This document shows positions 61,505 to 64,000 of a DNA stretch of 64,000 bases, piece after piece. Position 1 is the first letter of the stretch; every line of letters starts with the position of its first letter. A model generated the notes under the pieces. That model saw only the letters and a list, made by a program, of their open reading frames with translations, searched no databases and was not told the DNA's origin. The DNA comes from CAJQQY01 sp964564545 (GTDB lineage: Bacteria; Bacteroidota; Bacteroidia; Chitinophagales; Saprospiraceae): positions 62,001 through 126,000 of the forward strand of contig CAZMBP010000115.1 of assembly GCA_964564545.1 (NCBI GenBank). Direction: 5' to 3'. The translations under genes and the position numbers were made by a program.

Positions 61505-62767
61505 ATGGACAAACGTACCTTCCTTAAAAATATAACATTAGCAAGTATTGCTGCATCTCCTTTTTACAAAAATCTAGATAAGATTGTAAACCAAGTTTCT
61601 CATCTTTCCGCGGAAGAAGTAGCAAAGGACGAAAACTTTTGGGCACAAGTAAGAAGTGAATATCGACTCAAACCAGATTACATCAATCTTGAAAATGGCT
61701 ATTATTGTTTTACCCCTCAAGAGACTTTGGAAAAATACATTCAACACATTCGTCATGTCAATTATCAAGGTTCATATTATATGCGAACCGTTCAATGGGA
61801 AAATAAAAAAAGGATGGCGAGCCAGTTGGCAGAAATTGCTGGTTGTTCGAAAGAGGAATTAATTATCACGCGAAATACTACTGAATCCTTAGATACAATC
61901 ATTGGAGGAATGCATTGGAAAGAAGGAGATGAAGCTGTGATGGCTGAACAAGATTATGGTGCGATGAAAAATATGTTCAAGCTTCAAGCTCGACGACATG
62001 GAATTATTAATAAGGTCATTTCAGTTCCTAATCATCCAAAGTCTGATGAAGAAATTGTTAATCTTTATGCTAGCGCGATTACTCCAAAAACTAGACTGTT
62101 GATGATTTGTCATATGATAAATATTACTGGACATATTTTACCTGTTCGAAAAATATGCAATATGGCTCATAGCAAGGGAGTAGAAGTAATGGTAGATGGA
62201 GCACATGCTTTTGGGCATTTTGAATATTCGATTAAAGACCTTGATTGTGATTATTACGGAACTAGTTTACATAAGTGGATGAGTGTTCCATTGGGTGCTG
62301 GTTTTCTTTTTGTAAAAAAAGATAAAGTGAAAAATGTCTGGGAAACTTTTGCTGAATGGGGAAAAGATCAAGATGATATTTATCGCCTCAATCATACCGG
62401 AACACATCCTGTTGCCACAGATTTGGCGATTGGAAATGCCATTGAATATTATAATCGAATAGGAGGAGAACGCAAAGAGAAACGACTTCGATATCTCCAA
62501 AATTATTGGACAAGTAAAGTTCGTAATATTGGAAATATCATTGTGAATACTCCAGAAGAAACTCATCGTTCGTGTGCAATTGCCAATGTTGGAATCAAAA
62601 ATATGAAGCCTCATGATCTTGCCAAAACATTAATGAAAAAGTATAAAATATGGACAGTAGCCATTGATGGGGCAGGAGTGCATGGTTGTCGGATTACTCC
62701 AAATATTTATACGACTCCAAAGGAGTTGGATGTTTTTGTGAAGGCACTTAAGGAATTGGGAAGTTAA
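61505..62767 (+). CDS. Exported class V aminotransferase-like PLP enzyme
   Basis: A Tat-like start (MDKRTFLKNITLASIAASP, with KR in place of RR) suggests export. The aminotransferase class V fold (isopenicillin-N-epimerase/cysteine-desulfurase relatives) shows ITRNTTESLDTII, MVDGAHAFGHF (PLP-contacting Asp and His) and the Schiff-base Lys in GTSLHKWMSVPLGAG. The substrate is unknown; an amino acid or amino alcohol is likely. At 420 residues the length is normal. It is followed after 100 bases by a convergent gene. Confidence 0.8.
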   Translation: MDKRTFLKNITLASIAASPFYKNLDKIVNQVSHLSAEEVAKDENFWAQVRSEYRLKPDYINLENGYYCFTPQETLEKYIQHIRHVNYQGSYYMRTVQWENKKRMASQLAEIAGCSKEELIITRNTTESLDTIIGGMHWKEGDEAVMAEQDYGAMKNMFKLQARRHGIINKVISVPNHPKSDEEIVNLYASAITPKTRLLMICHMINITGHILPVRKICNMAHSKGVEVMVDGAHAFGHFEYSIKDLDCDYYGTSLHKWMSVPLGAGFLFVKKDKVKNVWETFAEWGKDQDDIYRLNHTGTHPVATDLAIGNAIEYYNRIGGERKEKRLRYLQNYWTSKVRNIGNIIVNTPEETHRSCAIANVGIKNMKPHDLAKTLMKKYKIWTVAIDGAGVHGCRITPNIYTTPKELDVFVKALKELGS

Positions 62768-62871
62768 TTTTTTTCATGCAAAGTATACAAAGTATTTATG
62801 ATTAAAACCTTAAGTAACCTTTGCCTTCATCGCACCCTTTGAGTGAAATAGAGTTTGAAAACCATTGCCAC

Positions 62872-64000
62872 TTAATCTGCAAATTTGGATAAATACTCTT
62901 CACTTTTATCAATATTAATTTCTACCCAAAGCGGAAGATGATCACTAACTTGGAAAGTACTCCAATCTGAATCTAAATAAAAAGTCTGTAAGGCATCCTC
63001 CTCTAAATTTATCAGATTTTGGTTAAATGAAATGTTGGCCAAGGTTTTAGTCTTACGTTCTTCCAATTTTTTTCTTTTGGAGTTTGAAATATTTTGGTCT
63101 AAAAGATCCTGATTTATTTCTGTAAGTTTTTGCTCCATTTTTTCAATTTCATTTGAAAAGTTATTTCGTTGTTTAGTAACATAGTCTATGATATCTTTTT
63201 TGAATAAAGGAAATTGAGCCTTTGTATAAATGACTTTAAAAAAATCAAAAACTCTATCAATATTATTATGATCCCTAGAAGTTTCTTCATGTGAGTCACT
63301 CCATTCAAAATCTAAGCTAGCAGTTTTATAATAGGAAATTTGATCATAAAATTTGGTTCTAGACCTGTTAGATCCTTTTCTGTTTTTTATTGTTTTAAAA
63401 CCATATTTCGCTAGGGCGTCATAAGTTTCATTATTCTCGTCAACAATATTAAAATCACCTACAATAAAGTAATTGTATGGGTTATTCCAATTGTGTTTTT
63501 GATTGCCAATTTCACCTTCTTTTTTAGCATTGTTACTAATTAGTTTAGCTACTTTATCAATTTCATCCACACGCCTTACAAATTTGTTAGAGGTTTCACT
63601 CTCTGCTCCATAATAAATATGGACGGTGGTCACCTTAAATTTAAACCAACCTGATTGGAAAGAACATTTAAAAGGTGTTCTTGAAAATTGTCGTTCAATG
63701 ACACCTTGATTATTTCTAATTAGCATATTTTGAGGGAGAACTAATTCACCTGCAATTCCTTTAAAATGTACCGTTCTTTTATCATAAATAAACCCTAGCC
63801 GTTCATTATTTCCTCCTGCTTTCCAGGCTGCAACGTCAGTAACTATATATTTATAATTATCGCCAAGAATATTAAGCACCTTTTTCAAAGGAGCTAAGTC
63901 TTCATTTATTTCTTGTATAGCAATTATATCAAACCTAGAAATTATCTCTGCGATGTAAATAAATGCATCATCCTTTCGAGGGCCAAATTTTTTACTATTT
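62872..64000 (-). CDS. Endonuclease/exonuclease/phosphatase family protein (5' end outside window)
   Basis: The frame stays open past the apparent TTG start at 63888 and runs to the window edge. The added residues are conserved for the family: ISRFDIIAIQEINED (metal-binding Glu). Further motifs are ERLGFIYDKR, FIVGDFNIVD (Asp and Asn) and VSDHLPLWVEI (His). These define the EEP (DNase I-like) fold. Between the last two, about residues 225-305 of the visible part, lies a charged coiled-coil insertion (EIEKMEQKLTEINQDLLDQN), unusual for the family. The cleaved substrate is unknown. At least 375 residues. Confidence 0.82.
   Translation of the reverse strand, partial: NSKKFGPRKDDAFIYIAEIISRFDIIAIQEINEDLAPLKKVLNILGDNYKYIVTDVAAWKAGGNNERLGFIYDKRTVHFKGIAGELVLPQNMLIRNNQGVIERQFSRTPFKCSFQSGWFKFKVTTVHIYYGAESETSNKFVRRVDEIDKVAKLISNNAKKEGEIGNQKHNWNNPYNYFIVGDFNIVDENNETYDALAKYGFKTIKNRKGSNRSRTKFYDQISYYKTASLDFEWSDSHEETSRDHNNIDRVFDFFKVIYTKAQFPLFKKDIIDYVTKQRNNFSNEIEKMEQKLTEINQDLLDQNISNSKRKKLEERKTKTLANISFNQNLINLEEDALQTFYLDSDWSTFQVSDHLPLWVEINIDKSEEYLSKFAD

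Overview
The window looks like a chromosomal segment of an AT-rich member of the Bacteroidota. The evidence is several type IX secretion system (T9SS) C-terminal sorting domains, TonB-dependent receptors (one of the OMP_b-brl_3 type), a LytS/LytTR two-component pair, a Bacteroidota-style ccmB-ccmC-ccmD set, genes without Shine-Dalgarno sites, and many Rho-independent terminators. The content (secreted FG-GAP and HYR/lectin proteins, VPS10-like repeats, AT richness) would suit a saprospirian or cytophagian lineage. The order cannot be fixed from this sequence alone.

Layout. 0-2 kb: 3' part of a TonB-dependent receptor, cut by the window edge. 2-5 kb: an acyltransferase-3-like membrane protein (NagX/DUF5009 type) beside a LytTR regulator and its LytS-like kinase. 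5-10 kb: an ECF sigma factor overlapping a membrane-anchored putative regulator, then a secreted protein with the same C-terminal domain, then an outer-membrane receptor. All four are on the minus strand and could form one surface-signalling circuit. 10-19 kb: housekeeping genes (sulfurtransferase, APH-type kinase, SH3b protein, DUF547 protein, cytochrome c maturation genes ccmB/ccmC/ccmD, glutamate dehydrogenase, SnoaL-like lipoprotein).

19-31 kb is an accessory island. It holds a SUKH-type protein, T9SS-secreted repeat proteins, small secreted proteins, a tail-collar protein and several broken genes. Two copies of a roughly 190-bp element have matching terminal inverted repeats, and each is flanked by a 7-bp direct repeat (MITE-like). 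Three genes or gene copies here are stopped by a TAA in a place where CAA would fit, and another is a frameshifted remnant.

31-33 kb: an SPFH protein, then a long gene-poor gap. On the minus strand of that gap lies a tRNA-like cloverleaf whose 3' half precedes its 5' half, so it is circularly permuted. 33-44 kb: fatty acid desaturase, a SET-domain protein with a flavin amine oxidase, envelope genes (heptose-phosphate kinase, Kdo transferase, SGNH hydrolase), an alpha/beta hydrolase, a TlpA-like lipoprotein and gpsA. 44-56 kb: sppA, a kelch/PKD lipoprotein, an Fpg-like glycosylase lacking its zinc-finger cysteines, a GNAT enzyme, an ABC exporter and a large Asp-box/VPS10-like protein. 56-64 kb: a HYR/C-type-lectin T9SS protein, a membrane-anchored NlpC/P60-like peptidase, an outer-membrane barrel, a class V aminotransferase and an endonuclease/exonuclease/phosphatase protein that runs off the window end.

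The intergenic spaces carry several kinds of long palindrome, probably non-autonomous repeats that also work as terminators. No rRNA, ordinary tRNA, CRISPR array, integrase or transposase gene was found.
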